Source of the DNA: Osedax fenrisi
Taxonomy: Eukaryota; Annelida; Polychaeta; Sabellida; Siboglinidae
DNA length: 64,000 nt
Reading direction: 5' to 3'
Assembly (NCBI GenBank): GCA_964019155.1
Contig: OZ025243.1
Coordinates: 21,410,441 to 21,474,440 of the forward strand
Shown here: positions 1-12,113 of the stretch, in pieces
Layout: every line of letters begins with the position of its first letter
Numbering within the stretch: the first letter of the stretch is position 1
The notes under the pieces: model-generated
What the model saw: the letters and a program-made list of their open reading frames with translations, nothing else
What the model was told of the DNA's origin: nothing
Database searches by the model: none
Program-made: the position numbers and the translations under genes

Positions 1-288
1 ATATTAATATTATTTACTTGTTCATTATTAAAAATATTTGATATGTCATTTATAAAGATAATAAATAGTAGAGGTCCCAGAACAGATCCTTGCGGCACTC
101 CATATTTAATAATCTTTCTAGATGATAGAGTATTATCAATTCGTGTTATAATATTTCTATTTGTAAGATAACTTTTAATAAATAAATTTGTATCACCTCT
201 AAACCCTATACATTCCAATTTAGCAAGTAAAATATCATGATCAACCACATCAAATGCTTTCTTGAGATCTAAGAATATAGTAGCTACT
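1..288 (-). pseudogene. LINE reverse transcriptase fragment, cut by window edge
   Basis: The minus strand reads through the window edge without a stop and encodes the central palm of a non-LTR reverse transcriptase. Visible are the A-box FLDLKKAFDVVDHDILLAKL and the B-box GVPQGSVLGPLLF. The catalytic YADD motif should lie just left of base 1. The sequence differs from the LINE at 59-63 kb (SAFDTINHDIL), so it is another family. Upstream coding stops at a poly-T run near 285, after which the DNA is AT-rich, so the copy is truncated. CR1, jockey or RTE-type elements all fit; the clade cannot be decided from this piece. Confidence 0.85.
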
Positions 289-2413
289 TTTTTTTTTGAG
301 AGAGTTTATGTAAAATGAAATGCTGAATATTTAATATATTTAATATATTTAATATATACTATATATATATACTATATATAATATATAGTATATGATATAA
401 TTGATTTATTTATAAAAATACTAAATTAACATATACAACATACACAATATTAGTGTAACACATTTACACCACGTGGTATCCGGTTTACAATTGTTGTTGA
501 CACATAATTCTAGAGCATAATAGTTGGTATCGGTGATCTTACATAATAGTAATATTGTGGTTTTATAAAGGGGAGGGTGGTAGATCAGAATCCGCAATAA
601 GTTGGTTTAGGTGTAATTGAATTAGGGAGGGTTATAGTGGGTTATGGAGGGTTTAGTGGTGGCGAGGATTTTATATAATATAATATAGTATACCCTAATA
701 TATTATACCCTATAGGGTTTTATAGTCAATAGATATTCTATGGTATACTTGTCAATAGACAAGTTTTGTTATAGTCTTAGTTGAGATACAGTGTAGTGAA
801 ATCAAGGTATTTAACTTTAGGAGATAAGTGTGGATAAGTGGCGAATAGATATATTAAAGAATTGAGTATACTCATTATTACAGTAATTATAATTACTAAT
901 TAGGGATAGAACTTAACCTACCGGAGTTATACGGTATGTTGCGTAGTTATGTAACTGTTATAGAACATAAGTCCTAGTACACACAAACTACATGCAGTTT
1001 GTAATAAATAGATAGACAATTATGTATTAAATGTAAGCACATTGATTGTCTAGTTATTTATTATAGAATATACTAAATATACAGGGTGTATAGTGTACAG
1101 TGTACACTGTACGAGTGTATACACTTTATAAAGTGAACGTTGGGTAATGTATTGATGAGGTTAAATAGGGGAAACTGGTATATAAACAACAGGATTTGTG
1201 AGAATACTAAGCCGTGTGGAGAGAAATTAATTGTATACGCTGTGAATATTTCATTTATTATGTTCATAGATTGCTACCGATCATGGATGTATACATCATG
1301 TAGGTTGTATCCTATAGGATGTAAACCATGGCACGAATATATCATGCATGCTTTAGCGAATTTCGGAGAGTCGTGTGAGTTGTAGGTTAAAGTCCAGTAT
1401 GTTGAAAGTGGAAGAGAGGTCTAAGAAAATAAGTTTAGAGGGTTGCTTTTGGTTGCATATAGTAGTAAATCATCAATAAGTGAAATTTAGAAAGTTGACT
1501 GGTGTATTTCTTTACGTTATATTTATAAAAAATATATATTTTGTCTAGTAGAATGAGTGGTTATTCAATTAGTAAATCATTTATCTATATATATATCTGT
1601 AATTGAGATTGCAATCCGTTTTTTGACCATAGTGTTAGTTGTGATATATTACGATAATTTGAAAGTTATTTTTAGCTTTTTGCTGCCATTATTTTTTTTG
1701 GAATGAAGAAAGTATGTCATATATGAGTCATTGGTTATGATAATGAGTGGAATTGGGTTAATTCGGAAGTAAGTATTTTCAATAATAATGATATAGTGTA
1801 AACCTGAGACTGGAGGAATATTTTATAAAATAATGTGGGTCATATAATACATAAAGTCATATATATATATATATATATATATATATCAACATATTATAAG
1901 GTGTATATATATTTACACCATATAATGTTATATTTAAAACATTGATAGCTTACTCGATTAATTTACTATTGTTCATGGAGTTGAGTGTAACCTTATTATT
2001 GATGTCGACATGTTCATCGGGTAATCTTCCTATTAGGGTGATGAACCAATCAGAATTCGCCGTCATATAATTAGCAACGCTAAAAATACAAAGACCTCCA
2101 ACCTATATCGTTTGTTAATTGATAAACAATAGTGATTATTTCATAATTTAGTATATAATAAGTATACGTTATATATTCATATTTATTATTTTTAATAGCA
2201 TGCATATATAAATATTAAAGAATAGTATACTATTATATATATTATATAATAATAATTATTATTTAAATAGTTAATATTTTAAAATAAAAAAACATAGAAT
2301 ACTAATATCTGATTTATATATGTAATATTTAAATATCATCCTAATTTTATAGAATATATAAATTTACTATTTTTATATACCTAATATCTCGGATATAATT
2401 AATAAATATAGCA

Positions 2414-2414
<1 letters not shown>

Positions 2415-2453
<39 letters not shown>
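2415..2453. repeat. (TA)n microsatellite
   Basis: About 39 bp of uninterrupted TA dinucleotides. It also produces a spurious poly-Tyr/Ile reading frame on the minus strand. Confidence 0.95.
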
Positions 2454-2456
<3 letters not shown>

Positions 2457-2476
2457 AATATATGTGTTGTACTTAC

Positions 2477-2548
2477 CAGAACTACTGTATTTAAGATAAT
2501 TAAATATACGGTTGCTACAGTGATGACATTGGTATGCTTGCGCGCCAT
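2477..2548 (-). CDS. Candidate first exon of an unknown membrane or secreted protein
   Basis: An ATG in a good context (AAAGATGG) opens 24 codons, starting MARKHTNVIT and continuing into a hydrophobic stretch (VATVYLIILNTVVL). It ends exactly at a consensus donor, CTG|GTAAGT. This looks like a signal peptide or membrane anchor exon, and its base composition is more balanced than its surroundings. No following exon was found towards base 1, so it may be chance. I do not recognise the family. Confidence 0.2.
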
Positions 2549-3221
2549 CTTTATCCACTATGCACACGTAACCTACTTTCTATTATCTCTACGCTTTTAT
2601 TTTATATCTATCAAGTATTTACCAAATCAACAATATTGTTGTTTATTTATTAAATGTAAATAATAATTTATAATAAAAAAAAAATTTAATTTTGAGATTT
2701 TGTTTATTTTTATAAATTTATTTATTTAAAACTTGACGTCGTCCATGCTTTAGATACTCCTTCTTTGGTTTTCTACAATTTCCCCAGTCCTAGTGTAATG
2801 ACAGAAAGAACTTTGTTAATTCAAATTACCACACTATATCATATATGAGTTATAACTCACTCTAGTAACCAACATATGTTGTATAAGTGTATACTTGAAC
2901 ATATATTTTATGTAGCAGTATACTGCTACAGAGGATGTATCTACTATAGTAGATATATATATACTTATGTATACATTAGTATACTTAAATAACAACTCAT
3001 CACTAGACAACATATTTAACTATTACACGAGGAACCACATATGTGGTATATAAGTAAAGCCCTTTGATGTATACGCTTACAAGGGCTTTGATATAAGTGA
3101 ACCTTACGTAATTTCACGTATGGGTGGTCTATTACTCTCTGCAGACCATAATAAACCACCCTAGTTATTATTTTAGATATCTCTTCTACCTTCAACATAT
3201 TGATTAATTTAACATAATACG

Positions 3222-3439
3222 TAGGGGAAAGTCTCCGATTACCGACCCCTAAACGATTATTTGTAATAACTTATTAAATATATTTATTTGAAATTTTGTA
3301 AACAGGGTAATATTATAGCAATGAATAATGTGGCTATTTTAATTTTTTATATAATTATATTTACAATAATTAACAGGGGGGTCGGTAATCGGATACATGT
3401 TCCTAATACCGAACTCCTTCTCCTATTACCGACCCCCTA
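3222..3439. mobile_element. Short TA-flanked MITE (TAGGGG type A)
   Basis: Starts TAGGGGAAAGTCTCCGATTACC and has the inverted form GGTAATCGGATACATGTTCC followed by TA near 3380-3405. A further ATTACCGACCCCCTA copy closes the element at 3439. The decamer ATTACCGACC recurs in both orientations. The exact right end (3405 or 3439) is ambiguous. It has no coding capacity and resembles the elements at 15442-18997, 19678-20265 and 20696-20856. Confidence 0.6.
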
Positions 3440-3455
3440 AAATAATCGTGGTATC

Positions 3456-3656
3456 TGTTATAATAGTTTGTTATTCTAACTATATGGAATCGATCTGGAT
3501 GCAAAGAATGGCTAAGTTACGAGTTTATGCTACGAAGATTTGATATATTAATTAAACACGTCTAACTAGGTATATATTTATTTACAAGAGGAAGTTAATG
3601 TTAAATGTGTCAAGGGTCGCAGGTCATATTCAATGACTATAAATAACAATACAACA
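3456..3656 (-). mobile_element. Probable 3' LTR of the Gypsy remnant
   Basis: On the minus strand the integrase fragment is followed by a purine tract (AAAGGGGGA, 3657-3665) and then TGTTGTATTG, the classic polypurine tract and LTR start. The sequence holds an AATAAA near 3585 and ends around TATTATAACA, inverted to its start. No second LTR is present for comparison, so both ends are inferred. Confidence 0.45.
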
Positions 3657-3796
3657 TCCCCCTTTGTTAGTCAAAGTCAGGTATGTTGACATGGAGGGTA
3701 CATGCTAGGTTGTCATAGCGACACCGATGTAAGTATAATAATAATCAACCTCATGACTGTGTTTTGTCGTGAGGGATACGTAGTTTGGGTGATGTT

Positions 3797-5683
3797 CTAT
3801 TGCGCATGTCCTAGATCAAGGCGGTTGGGTGGGCGCCTATGACGTAATGGTCGCTCGTATGCGACAGGGGGCGGGGTGATGCTGGGTGATTCTCGAGTGG
3901 CGACGTTGTCTCTGCGGATGTCTGTCAGGTTTCGCCGGACTGTTGAGTGTTGTTCGGAATCTACCAGGTATGAGTTTGGAGACGTATGTTTCTGGAGGAT
4001 CGTTCCAGGGCTCCACGTGCTGGTGATGGCGTTTCTGATGAATATCTTCTGTCCATCGTTAAGATTTGGAGTATTTCTTCGTGTTATATTATATGTCTTG
4101 GCTGCTTTCATTTGTCGATCGTTGAGTAGTTGATCTTTGATATCGTTGAATTTCTTTTCATGAGAGGATGTCCAGGTGAAGTCGGTGTCTTTCTTGATCA
4201 GGTCTCGTAGTGGTGCTGTGTGTGTCGATAGGTTTGGTACAAAATGACTCATGTACGTAGCTATGCCCAAAAATTATTGAAGCTGGGTCTTGTTCGTTGG
4301 GGGTTTGATGTATTGAATCGCTTTTATCCTTTCTGGATCTGGCTGCGCTCCTTCTTCGTTGAAGATGAGACCGAAGAAGCGTATATATTTTTGCTTAATC
4401 TTGCATTTCTCTTTGTTGAATATAAGTCCTCCAGCTTGTGCCCGTTTCATTAGGTGGTGGAGGTTTGAGTCGTGTTCTTATTCGGTTTTCCCGAAAACAG
4501 CAATGTCGTCTGCTATGCCGAGCGTTCCGGGGCAGTTCTCAATAATCATATCCATCTTCAGCTGGAACACATCCTGGCTTAGACACAAGCCGAATGGTAG
4601 TCTGTTGAATCTGTACCTTCCGTGCGGGCTGTTGAATGTTGTTTTTAAGCTAGATTCGTGGTCGATGTTAATTGCCCAATATCCTTGTCGTGCGTCAAGT
4701 TTGCTAAATATCTTTGCGCCTCTAAGTTTGTAAGATATGTCTTCTATAGTCTTCGTCGGGTAGTGGGGTATTTTTATGGCCTTGTTTAGGTCTCGTGGGT
4801 CAAGGCAGATTCTGAGTTTTCCTGACTGCTTTCGTGCATAGATTAGACTTGAAACCAAGTCGGTAGGCTCTGTGACCTTCTCGATTACTCCCGTCCCTTC
4901 CATTTGGTCAAGTTCTTCTTTGATTTCTCGTATCATTGATATCGGCGGTCTTCTAGGGGCATGTACCACGGGTAGTATCGTCGGATCGGTTACAATATGG
5001 TATGTACCTTCGAAGTTTCCGATGCCTTCGAACCTGTCTGGGTACATGCTTGTGAGGTCGTTTATTGTGTTGATGTTCTGCGTCTTTATTTGGTTTATCG
5101 TGATGATCTTCATCTGTTTTGTCGATGGTAGTCCCAATATTATAGGGCCAGGGGACTCTGCTACGAAGAATTTAGCTCGCGTCGTGTAATCCTTTAGCGT
5201 GATGTCTAAGTCGATAGTTCCGTAGTGCTTCATAGATTCTCCATTGTATACGGTTAACGTGGTTAGACTACGTTTTAAGTGGTCAGGGGTTGGTCGTGGG
5301 CCCGTGCAGTGTTCGGGGTACATACGGAGGTACGTGCGTAATGGAAGTATGTTTCCTTCCGCTCCCGTATCTACCTTCACCGTCATGGTGGAGAGTTGGC
5401 CTCTCAACGTGAAGTGGAGATCGGCGGTCAGATTATTGTTGGAGTCGGTGCGTATCTCGTTGAACTTTAGTTCATCGAACGTGCGGTCGTATGAGCGGTC
5501 GTGTCCGCGGTCATATGTGCGGTCGGGTCCGCGTTCGTGTTTTCGGGCGTGACCTGTGTGGTTATGGTACTGGGCAGAAAGTGGTTTAGATTTTTGGCGA
5601 CACACCGCATCCCAGTGACCAATTTTGTGACAAAATCGACATTTGGACTGTGCGGCGGGGCACTGCCCAAGCAACCAAAATCA
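3797..5683 (-). pseudogene. Ty3/Gypsy gag-pol remnant (zinc knuckle, protease, RT, integrase tail)
   Basis: Read right to left, the frame encodes a CCHC zinc knuckle (CRFCHKIGHWDAVC), an aspartic protease with DTGAE, and reverse transcriptase with LDPRDLNKAI and RFNRLPFGLC. The catalytic dyad appears as ADD in GIADDIAVFGK. Two in-frame TAA codons interrupt RT at 4478-4480 and 4274-4276. Near 4123 the sequence jumps from the end of RT to the integrase C-terminal region (DGQKIFIRNAITSTWSPG), so RNase H and the integrase core are deleted. The upstream gag portion lies 9 kb away at 14843-15178. It is a dead copy. Confidence 0.93.
5666..5680. repeat. 15-bp inverted repeat, left copy
   Basis: CCCAAGCAACCAAAA here is the exact reverse complement of 14861-14875. 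The two copies sit at the two inner edges of the split Gypsy gag gene. They could be terminal repeats of the inserted unit or a trace of rearrangement; a matching target-site duplication was not found. Confidence 0.6.
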
Positions 5684-5781
5684 TAAAATGTACATGTACA
5701 GAAACAGTTCTTGTGTACTAGTATTGGTAACAGTTTTTTGGTAAGTTTCTGTAATAGTTACGATGTACATGAAAGCAATCA

Positions 5782-5912
5782 GGATTTTCGTACTATTGTC
5801 CGTAACCATAGTACAATGTACTAGTACAAATCCGGATTTTCGTACTATTGTACGTAACCATAGTACATTGTACTAGTACAAATCCGGATTTCCGTACTAT
5901 TGTCTGTAACCA
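5782..5912. repeat. 52-bp tandem repeat, about 2.6 copies
   Basis: Copies start GGATTTTCGTACTATTG at 5782, 5834 and 5886. Each contains CGTAACCATA and the palindromes GTACAATGTAC or GTACATTGTAC. The segment CGTACTA..GTAACCATA resembles the larger tandem array at 14515-14846, at the other end of the insertion that splits the Gypsy element. Confidence 0.85.
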
Positions 5913-6116
5913 TAAACCAATTTTATTTTAGTTATATAAATAATAAAACAAATTTATTTATATATAAATATTTATTATAATTAGAATTATTTGTTCGTCC
6001 TTTGAAATCTCTGTTTCATTTCTTTCAAAATAATTGAAAGAGGTGGTGTCTTCACATATACAGTTGAGCTAATTTCTGTAATATTAAATAATAATTAGTT
6101 AAATTATATATATATA

Positions 6117-6143
6117 TATATATATTAAACCTATACACTTTAC

Positions 6144-6178
<35 letters not shown>

Positions 6179-6222
6179 GTATATACCATATATATATACA
6201 ATTAAAAGTTGTATAGGTAATA
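6117..6222. repeat. Left copy of a ~105-bp direct repeat flanking the R2-like element
   Basis: Runs from TATATTAAACCTATACAC to GTATAGGTAATAA. The same sequence resumes directly after the element's A-rich 3' end at 12082-12113 and, after an interruption by three MITEs, at 13642-13712. It is best read as an unusually long target-site duplication; the TA-rich middle varies in length. Confidence 0.75.
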
Positions 6223-6223
6223 A

Positions 6224-6892
6224 ATGGATCAACCCAATGAAGGATATTGCATAACCTGTTGTAAGCAGTTCAAGGGTACTCGTGGACTTGCTATTCATCG
6301 TCGACGTATGCATGCACATGCATACCATATTGAGTACACAGATACAATAGTAAACAACATCACGTCTCAGTCGAGACAGCGTTGGTCTGAAGGCGTCTCG
6401 AGAAAGCTTGCGTTAATCGAAATTGATATACTGTCCAAAAAAAGTGACTCGAAGAGGTTTCCAATCAATAAGGAGATAGCGGAGAAGTTTACTGAGAGGT
6501 CTCTACAGGCTATCACAACTCATCGGTCATCTGCGAAGTACAAATCTCTGGTTCGATCACTCCAGACATACGTTAATATAAATCATATTGTACAGCCTGT
6601 TTTGCACATAGACAATCTACTAACTAACAATCCAAATAACGATACTGAAGATACATACGATAATGATAACATTACTGATACTAACAGTACTAACTATGAC
6701 CCTAACGACACTTTGCCCATACATTTAGATACACCACATTTATCAGATTACATTGACAATATACAAACTAACATTTTACATAATAACAACATTCATATAA
6801 ACACTATTAATGATACGCAACCATGCGAAACGATTAATTCTAATGTCTCGAATAGCTATTGTTATGATTTATCTACAGGTCCTAGATCATAA
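6224..6892 (+). pseudogene. R2-like ORF, N-terminal zinc finger and Myb-like domain
   Basis: ATG at 6224 opens 222 codons. Residues 7-27 form a C2H2 finger (CITCCKQFKGTRGLAIHRRR, then MH). A Trp-led segment, RWSEGVSRKLALIEIDILSK, followed by a helix-rich stretch to about residue 100, resembles the Myb-like DNA-binding domain of R2 elements. The rest is Asn/Thr-rich. A TAA at 6890 stops the frame, but the same frame continues open to a TAG near 7217, so the stop is a lesion. In the family these domains bind target DNA. Confidence 0.85.
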
Positions 6893-8069
6893 AACAATAT
6901 TGATTTAACTAATAAAACAAATATTTTACAATATATCTTAGATTTACACCCTAGCAAATACATATTACCTAGTTTACAATTACATATACAGAATTTTAAT
7001 TTCGACAATATTCAAAATCTAATAGACCTAGATTATGAACAATTAATTAATTCATCTATAGTTCAATCTAAAAAAAAACCAAAAATATTACGTAACAATA
7101 TTATTTCTAACAATACACAATGTAATGATAATATAGGCGTGCAATCAAATAGAAATTTTAAGCGTAAACAAAGGTGTTTATTATTTGCTAAAACGCAACA
7201 AATGTATTCCAAAAAATAGATCCAGGCTCGCTAAATCTATTTTCGACGGCGAAGATATTACAAAAGAAATTAAAGAAATGCCAATCGATTTACAATTTAA
7301 ATATTGGAGTGAGTTAATAAGTAAGCCATCTATTCCATTCAACCACTTATTTGTTAATAATAGTAATGCATATATACATCCAATTACGATAAACGAAAGT
7401 CATGTTACGGCACATTACACGACGGCGCCCCTGGAATAGATGGTCTTAAAAAATGCGATTTAACTAAAATTGGTTTAAATAATATAACAGCTCGCTTTAA
7501 TATTTATCTCATATCATCGACTGCACCTTCCGCATTTAAATTAGGCCTAACTACTTTAATCCCTAAAACTAAGCACAGTACTGAGCCGTCCCATTATCGT
7601 CCAATAACTATGTCATCGATATTCTGTAGACTTTTCCATAAAATGTTGGCACGCAGAATTGAAAACACAATTAGTCTTAATCCACGGCAAAAAGCTTTTG
7701 TTCGACGTGATGGTATTGCTGAGAATATCTTTTTACTTAAATCTATTATATATCAACATAAAAATGCATTGCGCCCATTAAAGATGTGATTGTTGGATGT
7801 TTCTAAAGCTTTTGATACGGTATCTCACAACTCAATTGTTGCATTAGCCGAAAGAGTAGGGACTCCTAAAATGTATACAAGTTATATCATGCATACTTAT
7901 TCTGATTGTTCAACTCAATTAAAATATAAAAATGGAGTATCACATAGTATGTCTCCGTACCAATGTCTCCCGCTCTTTTTAACTCCATTATAGATTATGT
8001 AACTGATAATATGCCAGGTAGTATTAATTTACAAGGAAATAGTACAATAAGCCATATGTCATTTGCAGA
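6893..8069 (+). pseudogene. R2-like reverse transcriptase, first part (broken)
   Basis: After the linker, the RT start NRSRLAKSIFDG appears in a new frame through an indel in an A-run near 7213. A second shift near 7430 leads into DGAPGIDGLKKCDL. Next are LIPKTKHSTEPSHYRPITMS (about 7558-7617) and DVSKAFDTVSHNSI (A-box, from 7795), preceded by a TGA at 7787-7789. A third shift precedes SPALFNSIIDYV. The frame ends at the catalytic motif FAD, where a hAT element begins at 8070. Confidence 0.85.
8062..8069. repeat. 8-bp target-site duplication, left
   Basis: TTTGCAGA, repeated at 10569-10576. Eight bases is the diagnostic duplication length of hAT transposons. The duplicated bases are part of the RT FADD codons. 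Confidence 0.95.
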
Positions 8070-8798
8070 CAGGGCCGGCTTAAGGGGGGGGGCAAATCGG
8101 GCAATTGCCCGGGGCCCCAAATTTTGGGGGGCCCATGAATTATTTGAGAAATTTTTTGTTTACTATTTATATGAAAAAAAAAATGTTCTTAACTATTTTT
8201 CTTAAATATTATTAATTCTAATTAAAAAAATAAAAATAATATAATAAATTAATTAAATATGAGTCATTTAGGCCTATTTGAAGAGTGAATTTTACAAAAA
8301 TTTGTAAATTGACACGAATATATATATGGTGGAAACAGCTACATGAAGATTTTGGAGCACATGCTAATAGTGATAACATAGATCTTCTCACACATCTCTG
8401 ATTGTCAGATAAAATAGTATGAAACGGATTGATAAATAATTGTTTGATAAACTAGATAAATGTATTAAGGGATTAAGGGATTATTAACCATAGTTAAATC
8501 TTAACAATTTATAATTCTATAATTAGTTTACAAAACAAAAAGTATACTTTTTTTTATTAAAATTAAATATGATGTATATATTAAGATATATTTTAAACTA
8601 TGATTTCTGATATTTTTAAAGGATTATATTGATTATGAATTACGAAAAAATTATATTCTATATAGATTTATAATTGTCATAGTAATTAAAAAAATAGATA
8701 TTTTCAAAATAATTAATTTTCTACATCTTATGCTCGTATTAATAAAATGTGTATATTCTCATAGTGTATATATTATTATAATTGTATTAGTACACATA

Positions 8799-8844
<46 letters not shown>

Positions 8845-10568
8845 GTTTTAATTTAGATAGGATTATTCTGCTTTAGGTTATTCCTATATAGGAATTACTA
8901 TATAGTATTTTTAATAATGTCTATTGATGAAAGGGAATTCTGTACATAAAATGATTATCTTTTTCAACATACTATTATTACAGAAAGATATTATATGTAT
9001 TGAAACAGATATTATTTATCAGATATAACATAAATATAATACTAAAGGCATTTTTGCAATTCTATCCACCTAGTACTTACAAATGAATGTTTAGATTGAC
9101 ACCATGGGTGCACCGGGTGCACTGCACCCTCATCTATCTATTTACAACTAAATACACACAATGGATATATTCTTATTGGAGAATAGGTGATATGTTATCA
9201 CTGATAACTACATAATTGAAGAAATACAAAATTCAAAATATTATATTATATATCAGTGTATTAAATTCCAGATATATCACATGTAGGTGGGTAATAATTA
9301 TCGTTATTTGTATCAAGTTAGGTACTATTATTATATAGGTATTTATTGATTTACGACGTACGATTGTACGTTGAGATTCATTATCACTGATAATTTATCA
9401 GTGATAATTTATCACATCGGTCAATATTTAGCTACCGATCTATTAGAATTTTTTAAATAATAATATAATTAAAATAGATTATAGAGCTCAAAGTTATGAA
9501 AATGCCAGCAATATGTCTGGAAGATTCAATGACATGAAATATATTATAATATACCATAGTCCATTGTCAATATGGATCCACATATCTATACTGTGTATTC
9601 CTTAAATCTGGTTAGGCAAAATGCCGTTAAATCTTCGACAAGTGTAGCAATATTATTTGCCTTCATCCCAAATCAATATAATTTATTTAACCAAACTATA
9701 TAAAGAATATATTTACACCTAGATTAAAGAAGAATATAATATTTTTTATTAAAAGCATTATCGAATATAAAATGGGATCGCAAGCAGATTCTGTTAGTGC
9801 ACTCTCTTGTGGACTTCTTATAATTACATAATTTATATCTGATATTATATATGTTAAAATATAACGTAAATTACATTACTAGAGTCAACGTATTTATTCA
9901 ATAAAATGCAAGAATTTGAGACTTCAATATCATAAAAACCGTTGAGCTAATTACTTTGTAGTATAAATTCGATCAGAAAAGTATTGAAATTAGGTTATAT
10001 TGAGATAATAGTGGTAATACATATGTATGCACTCTATAAATCAGTGGTTCCCAACCTATGTGTCATGAGTCATGACTCATGACCCATAATTGGGTCATTG
10101 AGTATTTTGTATAGGTCATAAGCTAATTTCTAAAAAATAATATAAATGCTTTTATATGCAAATTGGATTTATGGACGAGAACAATTTAAGATGGAAATAT
10201 ATATTTAAATATATGTATATTAATGTTTATATGATTACTTTATGATTAAAGTATAATAATACCAAAATAAAAATTGTCATTGGGTCATGGTATATTTTTT
10301 AATTAAGAATTATAAAAAAGGGCCACGGTGAAAAAAGGTTGGGAACCACTGCTCTAAATATATATGCGAGAAAATAAATTATTATGAGGAGTTGATTAAA
10401 GTATACAAATAAATTACAAAATAATTAGTATAATGATAACATATGATAAAATTGAAGAGTTATAAATATTAGTTTTTGCTAAAATGGCCCATTTAATATG
10501 TTATTCAATTACTATGGGGCCCATACGTTTTTTTTGCCCGGGCCCATAGTATGCTTAAGCCGGCCCTG
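8070..10568. mobile_element. Non-autonomous hAT element, 2499 bp
   Basis: The ends are perfect 15-bp inverted repeats, CAGGGCCGGCTTAAG and CTTAAGCCGGCCCTG, with TTTGCAGA duplicated on both sides. Subterminal GC-rich repeats (GGGCAATTGCCCGGGGCCCC; GGGGCCC and GCCCGGGCCC) follow. I find no transposase frame inside, so it depends on another copy. It interrupts the first Asp codon of the R2-like RT catalytic motif. A second hAT MITE (10042-10351) is nested inside. A GGTGCACCGGGTGCACTGCACCC segment near 9108-9132 may mark another small insertion. Confidence 0.93.
10042..10351. mobile_element. Nested hAT MITE, 310 bp
   Basis: Bounded by CAGTGGTTCCCAACC and GGTTGGGAACCACTG, a terminal sequence typical of hAT MITEs. 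The flanks are CTATAAAT and CTCTAAAT, an 8-bp duplication with one mismatch. Subterminal sequence includes the palindrome GAGTCATGACTC and copies of TGGGTCAT. No coding capacity. Confidence 0.92.
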
Positions 10569-10576
10569 TTTGCAGA
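10569..10576. repeat. 8-bp target-site duplication, right
   Basis: TTTGCAGA, the partner of 8062-8069. Reading resumes here with the remainder of the R2-like RT active site (GATGATCTGG). Confidence 0.95.
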
Positions 10577-10666
10577 TGATCTGGTTTTATTTGCGAAAGA
10601 TGATGTAATGATGCAATATCAAGTTGATCATGTGGGTTAAACGTTAACAAATCAAAATGCGCTACA

Positions 10667-11965
10667 TTGAATATAATTATTAACCCAAATAAAAAACAAT
10701 GGATATGTAACCCATATAGTATTATATCTATTGATAATTCTACAATTAAAGCGCTAAATATAGAAGAAACTTATAGATATCTTGGCATCAACATAGGCGC
10801 TTTGGATAATAAAAATAATACAATTAATGATGACCTCACATCGAAACTCTTGGCAATATCTAAATCTACTCTAAAACCCCAACAAAAATTGTTTATGCTC
10901 AAAAATCATCTAATTCCAAGTATGCTTCATACCTTGACTTTCTCTAACGTCTATTTAAATTCATTAAAAACGATGGATAGAAGTATTCGGGCGTTCGTCA
11001 GACGTTGGCTTCGACTACCTTCAGATACTTCACTCGGTGTATTCTACGCACCTAGTAGTGTCGGTGGGATAGCTATCACTCGTCTTTTTCTGGCAATACC
11101 GGTGCTGCGGCTAAAAAGGATTTCATCCATTAGAAGGAATGATGACACTATTATTCAAACTCTTCCCGATAGTGTTATTCTAAAATGGTCTACACCTCGA
11201 GTATACGATGAATACACGTTTATTGATAACACCTCCATAAATAAATATCATTCAATATATTTATTTAATTCTGTCGATGGCAAGGGTTTAGAATTAGGCA
11301 CGCATAGTCCTTTTATTAATAATTGGATAACTTCTCCTATAAAGATGTTTTCTGGTCGCGATTTTGTAGATATGGTAAAGCTAAAGCACGGTCTACTATA
11401 TACACATTACAGATGTAAACGTATGTTTCCAAGTTTAAATACAAACTGTTTAATGCGAGGGTGTAATTATAAATATGACTTCCTAAATCATATTATGCAG
11501 ACCTGTAGATTTAATTATAATAACATTATTCACAGGCATAATTATGTTAACGCTCTTTTAATCACTCTACTTAATAAGTACAAATTTACAACTATACTGG
11601 AACCACACATACGAACACAACTTGGCTTACGCAAACCTGACTTACTGGCTTACCGAAATGACATTGTTTATATTATAGATACGCAAATCTCAACTGATAC
11701 AATAGATACCGATACTAATTACCGACACAAAACTGACTACTATAACAAACCTGAAATACTCTCCTACGCAAAACAAATTACTGGTGCAAAGCAGGCTAAA
11801 CTAAGTGCCTCTTGTTGGAACTGGCGTGGTATACCATCATCCCTAACGTCTAAAGACCTATATTCGTTAGGCCTGGGGAAGCATGATATTACGCTACTCA
11901 GTATTCGTGTCATGACAGGCAGTCTAAATATTTATCGCAATTACTGCTGCAATGGATTATTGTAA
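10667..11965 (+). pseudogene. R2-like ORF C-terminal part: RT thumb, CCHC, endonuclease
   Basis: A 432-codon frame follows the RT active site. Around residues 265-285 a CX3C...HX4C cluster (CLMRGCNYKYDFLNHIMQTC) matches the CCHC motif of R2-type elements. After it come RKPDLLAY and VYIIDTQIS, the PD and D of the restriction-like endonuclease that nicks target DNA. Upstream, between 10577 and 10667, the frame is broken by stops after FAKDD. This is the best preserved portion of the element. The first residues are internal; the ATG is not a true start. Confidence 0.88.
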
Positions 11966-12081
11966 TATCCTTAATTACCTGGCCTCTCCCTTGCCTACTT
12001 CGTCATATTTTTATTAATATGTTTTCGCTAATAAATGGGATAATTGGCTCTGGTTATTAACTAACCATTGTCCGAAAAAAA

Positions 12082-12113
12082 ATATATATTAAACCTATAC
12101 ACTTTACTATATA
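12082..12113. repeat. Right copy of the R2-like flanking repeat, first part
   Basis: ATATATTAAACCTATACACTTTACTATATA repeats 6117-6150 directly after the A-rich 3' end. It breaks off at a TA where the first pogo-like MITE is inserted and continues at 13642-13712. Confidence 0.8.

Larger units (their letters stand above)
300..3220. other. No supported gene; AT-rich DNA
   Basis: Apart from TA repeats at about 1860-1886 and 2415-2453 and one weak exon candidate (2477-2548), I see no coding signal. A plus-strand open frame at 1140-1385 matches nothing I recognise. Small palindromes made of GTAC units occur near 1095-1112. A G-rich patch (about 565-680) has no neighbouring exon that I can support. 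Confidence 0.5.
6223..12081 (+). mobile_element. R2-like non-LTR retrotransposon, inactivated
   Basis: The architecture is that of the R2 group: an N-terminal C2H2 zinc finger, a Myb-like region, a central reverse transcriptase, then a CCHC motif and a restriction-enzyme-like endonuclease. It ends in a short 3' UTR and an A-rich tail (CCGAAAAAAAA, to 12081). It lies in AT-rich, non-ribosomal DNA, whereas R2 itself targets 28S rRNA genes. At least five frame breaks and a 2.5 kb hAT insertion (8070-10568) make it defective. The start codon lies directly at the 5' junction, so the 5' UTR is missing. Confidence 0.88.

Noticed and set aside
1140..1385. 81-residue plus-strand frame as a gene
   Set aside because: No family resemblance, no splice or promoter context, and AT-rich codons.
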